This document shows, in pieces, positions 1 through 8,811 of a stretch of 13,547 nucleotides of DNA. The stretch's first letter is position 1; every line of letters begins with the position of its first letter. A program made the position numbers and the translations under genes. The stretch is from Glomus cerebriforme. Its lineage: Eukaryota > Glomeromycota > Glomeromycetes > Glomerales > Glomeraceae. Under the pieces are notes generated by a model. That model did not search any database. It saw only the letters and a program-made list of their open reading frames with translations, and was not told the DNA's origin. Location of the stretch: NCBI GenBank assembly GCA_003550305.1, contig QKYT01000402.1:23855-37401 (forward strand), read 5' to 3'.

Positions 1-1606
1 TCCANATTNNAAACCATGGTGTAAAGAATGTGTTCCTCGTTGCATAATAGAAGAAATAATAGAAGGATGGACTAGTGAAAATCATGATATTGATGAATTT
101 ATCAAGGATACCATTTATAATGCATCATTATCTTATNATTATGATAATGAACACAATAAATATGGTNATCCAANATTTCTTGAATGGGTTCCGTTTGATA
201 GATTTAAGGATATAAAACAAATTGGTGAAGGTGGATTTGCAAAAGTATATTCTGCAACATGGATTGATGGTAGAGCNGAATATNNTAGACAAGATGATGG
301 AAGTTGGAAAAAAANAGAACCTNAACCTANNACAGTTGCTTTGAAAAGGTTAAATGGATCACAGAATATGTCAGCTGATTATTTAAATGAGGTATATTTT
401 ACACGTGTATTTTTTATTTTAATTAATTTTTAATAGCAATTTAATTTATTTTTATATATTTTTAATTTTATTAATAGCTTAAAACACATTGGAGTTTTTA
501 TACTACAAATACTTATCTTTTAAGCTTTTATGGAATAACCAAAGACCCAGAAACTAAAGAATTTATGATGGTTATGCAATTTGCGAATAAAGGAAATTTA
601 AGATGTTTTCTTTCCAGTAATTTTAACAATATTTTGTGGAATAAAAAAATTTATTATTTACATGTTTTATCAATCAACCTTAAAAATTTACATAAATTAG
701 GATACTTTCATAAAGATTTTCATAGTGGAAATATATTACAAATTCAAAATTTAGTTAATAATCCTTTAAGCTTAATTTCAGATTTTGGATTATCTGGACC
801 AGCAAATGAACAAAAATCAGATGATAAAATATGTGGAGTATTGCCATATATTGCCCCAGAAGTTTTGAATAAAGAACCATATACTTTATCTTCTGATATT
901 TATAGTTTTGGTGTAATCATGGCCGAATTTTCATCTGGAAAACCTCCTTTTTATAATAAGAAACATAATTTAAGTTTAGCTTTAGATATATGTAATGGAC
1001 TTAGACCAGAATTTGGAAANGGAACTCCTGAANTTTATAAGAAATTNGCTNATAAATGTATGAATGCTAATCCAAACCAAAGACCAACTGCCAGTGAATT
1101 ATATGATATATTTAGATTTTGGCGTAGATTTACTAATGATGGGGAAGGTCAAGAAAAAGAAAAATTTGGATATAAACCTAAAGAAATTTATGCTATGTTT
1201 AAAGAAGCTAATAAAGAGATACCAAATATTTCAACTTCATATGAAAAAATCCCTGATACTATATATACAAGTAGAATATTTACATTTAAAAATTTATCAA
1301 AACCCGGTAACTCATCTATTATTACTTCAAAATATCTTAATGATGAAGAGAATGATAAAGGTATTATTCCTAAATTATTGCCATTATTTAATTAAACTGA
1401 AAATTTATTATTTTTTTTGTTTTTATTGCTTTAATAGATCGTCAAGATTCTCAATTATTTGATTTAGAGGTTCCTAGTACATTATAATAAGAAGATAGCA
1501 TAATTAATTAGGTACTTGAAATTAAAACTTTATTTATTTTTATGAGGTTATTTATTTCTTATTATATTTATATTTATGTTTAGAAGATATTTTTATTGTT
1601 TATTTT
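1..1606 (+). repeat. Left arm of inverted kinase duplication
   Basis: The stretch from the DFG region to about 1606 matches the reverse complement of 12688-13547. The match covers exon 2, the whole 77-bp intron, exon 3 and the 3' flank (shared blocks such as AGATAGCATAATT and TTAGAAGATATTTTTATTG). The 5' part of this arm (1 to about 816) has no partner because the right copy is cut by the window edge. Intron and 3' flank similarity suggests a fairly recent segmental duplication rather than selection on protein alone. Confidence 0.8.
2..1487 (+). CDS. TKL-like protein kinase, 5' partial, three exons
   Basis: Exons 2-391, 478-1360 and 1438-1487; the introns (86 and 77 bp) are GT..TAG. The start lies outside the window. 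Exon 1 opens with a PWCKEC-type lead-in, then DRFKDIKQIGEGGFAKV (glycine loop about 224-247) and VALKRL (ATP-binding lysine at 344-346). Exon 2 carries the catalytic loop HKDFHSGNIL (from 709; Lys replaces the usual Arg of HRD), DFG (781-789), APEVL and NQRPTA of the last subdomain. The set is complete, so it is probably an active cytosolic Ser/Thr or Tyr-like kinase; substrates are unknown. Splicing at 1360/1438 replaces the read-through stop at 1393-1395 with the tail DRQDSQLFDLEVPSTL, which recurs almost unchanged in the second kinase copy and so supports the splice. At least 16 Ns lie in exons 1 and 2. The lead-in and HKDFHSGN resemble the expanded Rhizophagus kinase family (recalled, not searched). 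Confidence 0.9.
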
Positions 1607-3414
1607 AAATTGTTGTAATACTGTTGTATTTATATAGTTATATTATATTATTTTATTTCTATTCCTTTTTTACTGTAGATTAAATTATCAAGATTGACAG
1701 CAGTTTAAATTATGTAGAAATAAAAATTGATACTATTTCAGATATCACAATCTCTCTTCTACATCTTTACCATTAACCCTAATTATTGTGTATATTACAG
1801 TATTCACATTTTGTATTTAAAATATTGTATTTCGCTAAATGCTAAACATTTATATTATCTAATTTTACATTTTTATTATTTTTTATCTAAACTTTTCAAC
1901 TTTATTATAAAAATACAATGTTATTTAAGCAGTTATAACATACTTTTTAAGCTGCTGAAAACAAATTTTAATGTGTTTAATATAACTTGACTGCGCCATA
2001 TTAACACTATATAATGATATAGTTACATGGTAGTTGTATGCAAATGGTAATATGACCACCAAATTAGAATTTATAAAATTATAAAATTTAAAAATTATAT
2101 TACATCACATCAGATATGATATTTGTTATTTTGAAAAGAAACTGACAAATTTAAAAAAAATACACATATTTAACAAATATTAAAATTAAAATACAGTGTT
2201 TTTAAAATTTAAAGTACATAAGTCACGGAATTTCAATTTTTTTAAAAAAAAAACATTTATCTACCATATTATTTTAACACTAGTAGATTTAAGATATATG
2301 ATGAAGATCTAGTTAATACAATGATTTTAAATTTTTATAAGAGAGGAAAATTTAATATTTAAAAAAAATAATACAGTACATTTATACCAGAATTAAAGAT
2401 TTACACGCAGAAAATAACACACTTTAAAAAAGTGTAGGACATCATAATTAGATATTAATAAACTGGTAAACTTGTGTTACTGATTTCATTTTGAAAAATA
2501 AACTAAAACGAAGTTCCACTTAAGGAACATAAAATCATATGCTTTATATATTGTTTAATTAAGCTTTTTTTATTTCATTTAAAATAATAAAATCCAAATA
2601 TATATCTACGAAAGGAAGTGGCACATTCAGTTTTATTTTGTGCTCCTTCAGTTTTGCTATAGTAAAGTATCGTCAAATTAGGTAGCTAAAAAAATTTTAA
2701 TTTGTCATCAAACAACTATAACCGTTATAATTTGATATCGACTCAATTCAAAGACAGGTTAATCCTCAACCGGAATCAAGATTTTTAAAAACTTATTTTT
2801 TTGGTTTTTTGGTTATGCTCTTAATGCCTCCTGAATTAAACACAAAATAAACATGAGATTTTATTTTTTTGTTACAAGAATTTTAAAACATTTTTTAAGC
2901 AATAACAAGTATTTTGTTTTTTTATTTCATTTACTGTAACATGATCACATGCAAATCCTGTCGCTGATTGTATATCATGTGAAAATAGACATAATATATA
3001 TTGCCAATTTTAAAAAACAACACTTAATGTTTATCTTCGTAGTTTATATCATATTAATTTAATGAAAAAATGTATTCAAATCCAAATAATAAACCAAATG
3101 CAATTGAGATAACTCATATAAGTAAGAAATATATCCTTGGAGAAATATTTCTTTTGAATACGAAGAATATTTGTAAAGTTAATCTTTTTAAAAGAAACCG
3201 ATCAATTACTCATCCATAAGCTATTTATACATCTCGGTTGCTTAATAATATACAAAAAATTTACGAAATATTTAGATTATGATTGTTCAAACTGTGCGAT
3301 TCCTGATGAATAAAACATACAAGAGAAATTATTAATGAATTTAATTTTATCAAATTTGAATTTTCATGACTGCGCCACAGTAAATGAATTACATCACATT
3401 GATCAACAATATTA

Positions 3415-3454
3415 TGACGTCACTTGTGAACTTTTTTCCCACCATTATAAAAAA
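3415..3454 (+). promoter_or_regulatory. CRE-like site plus TATA box
   Basis: A perfect palindromic TGACGTCA (3415-3422, the ATF/CREB-type bZIP site) is followed 24 bp later by TATAAAAAA (3446-3454), then by an ATG at 3478. Spacing and order are promoter-like. The only reading frame behind it is a 20-codon ORF (3478-3540), so this may be a promoter that has lost its gene, or may serve a spliced or non-coding transcript. Function is inferred from the motifs only. Confidence 0.4.
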
Positions 3455-3477
3455 TCTTTACATGACAAACAGCAAAG

Positions 3478-3540
3478 ATGGAAATTAGCTCAAGAAAAGA
3501 TGACGATAATTTAGGGATTAATAGATTCAAGTACTATTAA
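3478..3540 (+). other. 20-codon ORF behind a promoter-like block
   Basis: The ATG lies 32 bp after the TATA start and the frame reads MEISSRKDDDNLGINRFKYY then stop. The peptide is not recognised. It could be the remains of a first exon, but no credible continuation with splice sites was found. Low confidence that it is translated. Confidence 0.15.
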
Positions 3541-4082
3541 TAAACTTATTGCTTCACCTCAAAAATATCAAACTAATCAGATTTTAATTTTTTGATAAAT
3601 TTGTATTTAAAAATAATTCAATATATTAAACCATAATTGATTTAAACTTTAAATTTTATGTCACATTATCGTCTATTGTTGCCACAAAAATGACTAAAAA
3701 AAAAATGATTTTCAGAATCTTTAATCAATTCTTAAGATCAGTTTTCGATTGAATTGATTATAATACCTAAATATTGTACGTCATATCATCATGTTCAGTG
3801 CTTAGGTAATATTCAGACATGTGGCAAATTTATTTTTTGCTATGAACAAACAAACAAACAAAATTGTAAAAGTACCAAATATGGATTTAGACACATGCAT
3901 AACAATAAAAAAAACATAAATAATAGAAAAAGAAATTTCATTATTTTTGGAGTATTTCTTTTGCTCGATTTATTTATTTCATACAAAGTATAACTAATAA
4001 TCGGAAGTGATGATCCGTCAATTTCGCACTGATGTTTTATACAGTATGTTTATTTTTATTTTATTATTGTAATTAATCAAGC

Positions 4083-4100
4083 CGTATATACGTATATACG
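4083..4100. repeat. Perfect 18-bp palindrome upstream of the oxidase
   Basis: CGTATATACGTATATACG equals its own reverse complement and carries three CpG steps in a CpG-poor stretch. It lies 138 bp before the oxidase start codon. It could be a dimeric transcription-factor site or a simple alternating purine-pyrimidine tract; the sequence alone cannot tell. Confidence 0.5.
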
Positions 4101-4211
4101 AAAAAGAACAACGTTAATATAATGTTCCACATAAAAAAAAACATATATATATAAATAAAATGATAAATATTTTAAAATATTCTTTTAAAAACAAATAATT
4201 CTCCTAAATTA

Positions 4212-4232
4212 ATGAAGGAAATCAATATATAA
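4212..4232 (+). promoter_or_regulatory. Possible 6-codon upstream ORF
   Basis: ATG through TAA encodes MKEINI and ends five bases before the oxidase start codon at 4238. If the transcript begins upstream of 4212, this could modulate initiation or allow reinitiation. The transcription start is unknown, so this is only a possibility. Confidence 0.25.
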
Positions 4233-4237
4233 ATAAA

Positions 4238-6369
4238 ATGCCCGCCTATTTTATGGCTGATTTTTTTCGTTCGCTTAATGATGTAAGTTAATAATAATTA
4301 ATTATTAAAATGCAAAAAAAGGTTGACTAAAAACATATATATTTCATTTAGCGTCATAATAGACAGGATACTTTTATAATGAATATAGATTATGAAAATG
4401 ACGTGAACAAGATTTATAATGAAACGGAATTTAAGGATTTATCAGAAATTTATGTAAAAAATGAAAATATTAAACGTAAATTAGGTATTGTATTTTACAT
4501 CACATTTTAATTAACAAATTAAAAAGAAAAAATAATCTCAATTTTCTAAAAGCTTATTTAATAAATAGCGAAATTGGTTAAGAAGTCAAATCAACATTTC
4601 GTCAATGAACGTAAAGGTTCAGTTTTTTTTATTATGGCGCAGTAAATTTTGTTTACGAACTAATATTAATTTTTTTTAATGTTAATACTTTATAGAGGTA
4701 GTATCAAATCAACTTGGTAATATAACATTCCATGCTGATATCAAAGATTTTACAGTATTGGAAAGACTTGTGGAAATTATGAAGGCTTCTTATAATGAAA
4801 AGAAACGAGTTAAATCTGTAGGAAGTTTTGAAACTTTCAAGTAAATATGTAATCTAAATTTTTTTAAAAAAAATTTTATAATAATAACGTTATTTAACTT
4901 CATGAATAAAAAAATTATTTCTGCTTTATATAGTCGAATCACTGAAACTGATGGATTTCTTCTTAAAACCAAAAATTATCATGGAGTGACTAAAACGAAT
5001 TCTTATATGTTAAAAAAAGAATTTAAAAATAATAACATTTATTATGATGTAAAATGTGGAACTACATTTAAAGAAATTATATCAGAATTAAAAAAAGATA
5101 ATAGGGCTTTGTATAATTTATCGGGATATGATGGTCAATCAATTGTCGGATGCAATTCAACATCCACGCATGGTTCTGGAATTACGCTTAAACCTTTAGC
5201 ATCACTTGTAGTTTCAGTTAATCTAGTTGTACCAGGTGGAAAAATTTATAGAATTGAACCAACAAATGGAATTACAGAATCTAAAACATTTCTAAGACAA
5301 CATCCAGAAATTAAATTGATTCAAGAAGATGAAACTTTTAACGCGTGTGTAGTAAATTTAGGAGCGTTAGGAGTCATATATCAAGTAACAATTAGTACAG
5401 TATCACATTATAAAGTGTTTTCAATGAGGGAGGAAACAACATGGGAAGCTGTTAAACTCATCTTATCAAAAAAACCTTATGAGGAAAATGATATTCTAAG
5501 GTACCGTAATGCAGAAGTATGGATTAGTCCTTATACGCCTTATGCTCTTATTACAAGAAGGAACATCGCTACAAAAGATGATATACAAAATTATCCTAAA
5601 TCAAAATTAAAACATTGGTTACAGGGAGTATTAGAACATCCAACTATCAATGACCTTGCTAAAAGATTAAGCGTTAAAACTGGTCATATATTGTCCTTGT
5701 TATTAAATTTATTTCCACAATCAGTTCCTTCAATAATTGAATTTGCTTTAAAAACTCAATATAATGAAACTCCTATAGTTGATGATTATAATGAGATTTA
5801 TTCGGTTGGATTAATTAATGATTTTAAAGTTATTGCTGTTGAATTTTCATTTTCAATGGAAGACGACAATCATATTAAAGCAATTGATGCTTTAAAGGAA
5901 ACATTACATGATATTAGAAATAGATTTAATTATAATATTAATGGTCCTATTGCTGTGAGGTTCTCTGCTGCTTCTTCTCAATATATGTCTATGGCTCATA
6001 ATACAAATGATGAACCAAGATGTTATATTGAGATGCCAATTCTAATATATGTAGGTATCAGATATATATTATAAATAAAAAATTATTTTAATTTTCTAAC
6101 TTTTAATTTTTTTTCACTAAAATTAGGACAAAAAAATTAATTATGTACATATCTATAGACCATTATTTGATACGGCGTTAAAATACAATGCAAGATTTCA
6201 TTGGGGTCATCATATCGATTCTGAATTAGATTATAATTATCTTCAACATTCTTTTGATAAATATGCCATTGATTCATTTATTAAACAAATTTCCAAATTT
6301 GATCCACAAGGTTTAATGTCCAATGATTTTTTAAAAAAATTTGGTCTTACTACTAATACTCATAATTGA
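4238..6369 (+). CDS. FAD-dependent aldonolactone oxidase-like protein
   Basis: Proposed exons: 4238-4282, 4352-4484, 4569-4610, 4696-4840, 4934-6050 and 6127-6369 (574 residues); every intron is GT..AG and 69-93 bp. The product is a flavoprotein oxidase or dehydrogenase of the D-arabinono-1,4-lactone / L-gulonolactone oxidase type: a PCMH FAD domain (about residues 90-240, with [11 protein letters not shown] at 194-204) followed by an ALO C-terminal domain ending in ARFHWGHH (516-523), near the family's ARPHWGK. Family members oxidise aldonolactones or sugar alcohols, as in erythroascorbate synthesis; the substrate here is unknown. The covalent-FAD motif VGSGHS aligns with VGSFETFN (115-122), with no histidine. 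The conserved PIExR appears as PIAVRF (460-465). No signal peptide or membrane segment is seen. The ATG at 4902 is intronic, and the stop at 6072-6074 is bypassed by splicing at 6050/6127. Confidence 0.85.
4569..4610 (+). other. Putative 42-bp micro-exon of the oxidase gene
   Basis: Without it, intron 2 would be 211 bp, far longer than the gene's other introns. Splitting it gives introns of 84 bp (4485-4568, GTATTG..AATAG) and 85 bp (4611-4695, GTAAAG..TATAG). The segment keeps phase 1 at both ends and adds 14 residues ([13 protein letters not shown] plus shared codons) just before the FAD domain. Its omission also keeps the frame, so it could be alternatively skipped. Confidence 0.6.
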
Positions 6370-6406
6370 TATGAGTATCACAAAATACGATTTAAGAATT
6401 TTGTTA

Positions 6407-6485
6407 AATGGTAGCCAAGTCAGATATCTTATCTCAATTATCTTTACCACTTATCTGTTATATTATGCGTTTGCTACCTACCATT
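6407..6485. repeat. Imperfect inverted repeat behind the oxidase
   Basis: AATGGTAGC (6407-6415) is mirrored by GCTACCTACCATT (6473-6485), about 40 bp after the stop codon. Inner blocks AGAT (6422-6425) and ATCT (6453-6456) extend the symmetry weakly. It may fold in the 3' UTR or be the remnant of a small inverted-repeat element. Confidence 0.35.
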
Positions 6486-6825
6486 AGTTTCATCATGCAG
6501 TTAACTTTTGAGAAAATATAGTAATTAATAATTTTAAATTTCCGTTAGAAATTTGTACATAAATAGTTAATAACAAAAAGAAATTATGCATATTGCTTGA
6601 TTAATTAGCCAAAATTTCCATTTGGATAAATTTTTTTATGAAAATTAATTATTTAAGAAATTTATTACGGAAATTTTTTCCAATTTTATTTTTTATTTAT
6701 ACTTATTTCAAATAATTTATTTTACGATATTTAAAATATCACTTTTAACCAATAATCATGTATTTTGAAAAAAAAAGAAAGAAAAAAATACAGTAAGAAA
6801 ATCTTTTTATAACCACGCCTATATT

Positions 6826-7066
6826 CGAGCTTGGAACTAGTTAATACGGTTAACCATTAAGAAATCTGTTAACCGGTTTAGTCAATTTAATCAGATCATT
6901 CCAATAAGTTAATTCTGGTCAAACTTTAACGCTGGCCAAAATTTAACAAAATTCGGAATTTTTTTTTTTTGACATGTTAATTCCGGTCAAATTTTAATGC
7001 CGACCAGAATTAAGTTTTAACCGGTTATTAACCGGTTAAGGTTTTTTGGACCGGTTCCAAGCTCTA
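6826..7066. mobile_element. MITE-like element, 241 bp, with 9-bp flanking repeats
   Basis: Perfect 11-bp terminal inverted repeats GAGCTTGGAAC (6827-6837) and GTTCCAAGCTC (7054-7064) bound an element rich in AACCGGTT and GGTTAACC blocks. It is flanked by the direct repeat GCCTATATT at 6817-6825 and 7067-7075. A 9-bp target duplication is typical of Mutator-like elements, though hAT-like (8 bp) is also possible. There is no coding capacity, so it would need a transposase from elsewhere. It holds two diverged 36-bp direct repeats (6908-6943, 6976-7011). Confidence 0.75.
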
Positions 7067-7075
7067 GCCTATATT

Positions 7076-7641
7076 AACCATTTAAAATTAGTTACTATTA
7101 AATTAACAAGAAAATACCTCATATAATCACAATATTAGTTAAATCTTTTTATAAGCACATTTTTAGAAAAAGTTATTGTGAGAAAAGAAGTAAAAGAAGT
7201 ATTCGTTCAAAATAATTTATCATCAAATGAAATTAATAATAAATCTCTTGAAGAAGTAATGATCATTATCATTCTCATCACAAATAGAATTAAGATTTGG
7301 GTTTGGTAAAATGCTCTTAATCCTGATGCATTAGACATATTCTTCTAATTATTCGTGAATCTCCTGTAACTATTTCTGTCAGTAAATAATATATTTTAAT
7401 ATATTTCAATATATTTCAGATGGTAATTTCCATCATATGCAATTCACATAAATAAATATTTTATTTTTTCTGCCAGTTAGTTCTTATTGTCACAGCGAAT
7501 CTTGGGCTTGTTCTTTATTATTAATGCTAAACTGATTGCTAAGAGACATTCAGTTTTTTTTTTAATAAATCTGAATATTTAACTATAATACTAAGATATC
7601 ATCGAAATGAGGTGATAATGACAATGAGCTTACTGTAAGCT
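7076..7641. other. Intergenic region, no recognised gene
   Basis: AT-rich sequence between the MITE-like element and the F-box relic. The stretch around 7160-7340 is a little less monotonous and could be the decayed upstream part of the F-box gene or of another gene, but no conserved motif can be read in any frame. Confidence 0.5.
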
Positions 7642-8378
7642 TTTGATTATTTACTTTCAATAGTATTTTATAATCTCAATTTTAAAAACTTGACTAATTT
7701 TAAACAAGTATTTGATCAATTAAATGTTTTATAATCTATTCATTTTCTTTATTGTCAAATTGTGATTTTATTAAACAAATCATTAATATTACAAATCCGA
7801 TTTAAATTAATTTCAATATTTATAAGAAAACACTTTCAAATCGAAAATTTTAAAGTATTATTACAAAAATTTGGTAATTATTTAGAAAATATTGGATTAC
7901 TAAAGAATGAGAACAATTAATTGAAATATTATAAAAAAATTAAATTCTTAATTAAAGTTTTTAAGAAAATCTTAACTATCTTACTATCAATTTTTATAGT
8001 ATTTATATGATAATCAATCAATTGATAAAATTAATAAGCCTATTACATGAATTAGGACAAAATCTTCCTTTGAAATTAAACTATTTGGATTTGTCCATTT
8101 CAATTAATGAAAGATATTTTTGATTAAGAAATTATTAATTAAGAATAAATACAAGGAGGATTTGAAGATATTATACTTTGTATAAAAGTATAACTTATGA
8201 AAAAGAAAAAAATTAAATATTTTACTCAGATAGAATGGAAGATAATTCCATTCAAAAAAATAAAGAATTATTTTCTTTGAAAGTTGAAAAAATTTGAATT
8301 ACTGTATATGAAATTAAATCTCAAAATTATGGTGATTTAAAGATTCAACATTATAATTATATAGATATAATGTATTAA
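7642..8378 (+). pseudogene. Decayed F-box protein gene, C-terminal half
   Basis: No long ORF survives, but pieces in alternating frames read in order like the C-terminal, leucine-rich half of Rhizophagus F-box proteins. They are NFKNLTNFKQVFDQLNVL (7681-7731), DFIKQIINITNP (about 7762-7798), IENFKVLLQKFGNYLENI (about 7840-7893), HELGQNLPLKLNYLDLSI (8047-8100), KKLLIKNKYKEDLKIL (about 8127-8174), MKKKKIKYFTQIEWKI (about 8197-8244) and KELFSLKVEKI followed by ITVYEIKSQNYGDLKIQ. A stop at 8376-8378 falls where family members end. Several internal stops and frame changes break it. Intact relatives act as substrate adaptors of SCF ubiquitin ligases; this copy cannot encode one. The N-terminal F-box itself is not detectable. 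Identification rests on recalled family patterns. Confidence 0.6.
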
Positions 8379-8580
8379 TTAAATATATAACATAAGTATT
8401 TATATGGATTCTGGAAATTTTATTATTAATAAATAAAGTTGTATTATTTATTTAAGGCCTGTTATTGTGAATTTTTAATATTATAAGAGATAGTAAAAGC
8501 ATCATCTATGTTCCATATCTGATATAGAAGTGAAAAGTAGTAGTGAATTTAATTCATGCAATCATGCTAGAATTTTTGGG
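8379..8580. other. Short intergenic stretch after the F-box relic
   Basis: About 200 bp of AT-rich sequence between two relics pointing at each other (F-box on +, kinase fragment on -). No motif is recognised. Confidence 0.5.
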
Positions 8581-8683
8581 TCACCAAATTTCTTCAGAAG
8601 TTGGACGATTTTCTGGAATTGCATCCTTCATCTCTTATTTTTGGACGTTTACCACAACAAATATCCAATGCAAGAACTACCCC
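8581..8683 (-). pseudogene. Kinase C-lobe relic
   Basis: Read on the minus strand, 8683-8630 encodes GVVLALDICCGKRPKIRDE, and after a one-base frame change 8628-8584 continues as DAIPENRPTSEEIW, then a TGA (8583-8581). LALDICxGxRP and xNxRPT are the same two C-lobe motifs seen in both kinases of this window (LALDICNGLRP and NQRPTA). The 20-30 residues normally between them are largely missing and no kinase sequence is found upstream. It is therefore a small, frameshifted, internally deleted fragment of a kinase of the same broad family. Overlapping + strand frames here are chance. Confidence 0.65.
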
Positions 8684-8779
8684 AGCAGCGTCACAAACAA
8701 AAAATCCCTTTCACGTGATCCATGATGTGGTGCGGAATGGTTTAAAACGTCATAAAGGCACATCATGACTCTAGGCTTA

Positions 8780-8787
8780 TTTATAAG
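8780..8787 (+). promoter_or_regulatory. TATA box of the BTB-SPRY locus
   Basis: TTTATAAG lies about 30 bp before the ATG at 8812, followed by a run of 12 T. With usual TATA-to-start spacing the leader would be almost nil, so either transcripts are near-leaderless or initiation uses the adjacent ATG at 8815. A CACGTG E-box lies further upstream at 8713-8718. Confidence 0.4.
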
Positions 8788-8811
8788 AGAGAATTTTTTT
8801 TTTTTGTCAAA

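Larger units (their letters stand above)
1607..4237. other. Gene-poor AT-rich intergenic region
   Basis: No protein family can be recognised on either strand. Open stretches at 1727-1990, 3070-3219 and 3754-3993 have the composition expected of AT-rich noise (Ile, Asn, Tyr, Phe, Lys). The region holds short palindromes, including a 13-bp TATAACCGTTATA at 2717-2729, a recurring motif pair (1990/2100 and 3369/3389), an ACAA microsatellite near 3846-3860, and the promoter-like block at 3415-3454. Confidence 0.6.

Noticed and set aside
1064..1462. 132-codon frame overlapping kinase 1
   Set aside because: It is a shifted-frame shadow of the kinase. The similar frame in the second copy (12880-13299) has the same cause, although its last codons are the genuine exon 3.
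1727..1990. 87-codon + strand frame
   Set aside because: Its composition is dominated by Ile, Leu, Tyr, Phe and Asn, as expected from AT-rich noncoding DNA; there are no motifs or promoter.
3070..3219. 49-codon frame starting MYSNPNNKPN
   Set aside because: Slightly more varied than noise, but frames of this length are expected by chance here and no family or splice structure was recognised.
3754..3993. 79-codon + strand frame
   Set aside because: It contains an ACAA microsatellite and low-complexity Asn/Lys runs; no domain is recognisable.
4902..4933. ATG at 4902 as the start of the oxidase
   Set aside because: The first ten codons are intronic: splicing 4840/4934 rebuilds a continuous FAD domain (SVGSFETFN then [10 protein letters not shown]) that otherwise lacks its N-terminal half.
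4790..4972. Minus-strand 60-codon frame over the oxidase
   Set aside because: It is antisense to clear oxidase exons and an intron and resembles no family.
8530..8725. Two overlapping + strand frames before the BTB locus
   Set aside because: Readable similarity in this interval is on the minus strand (kinase relic), so the + frames are shadows.
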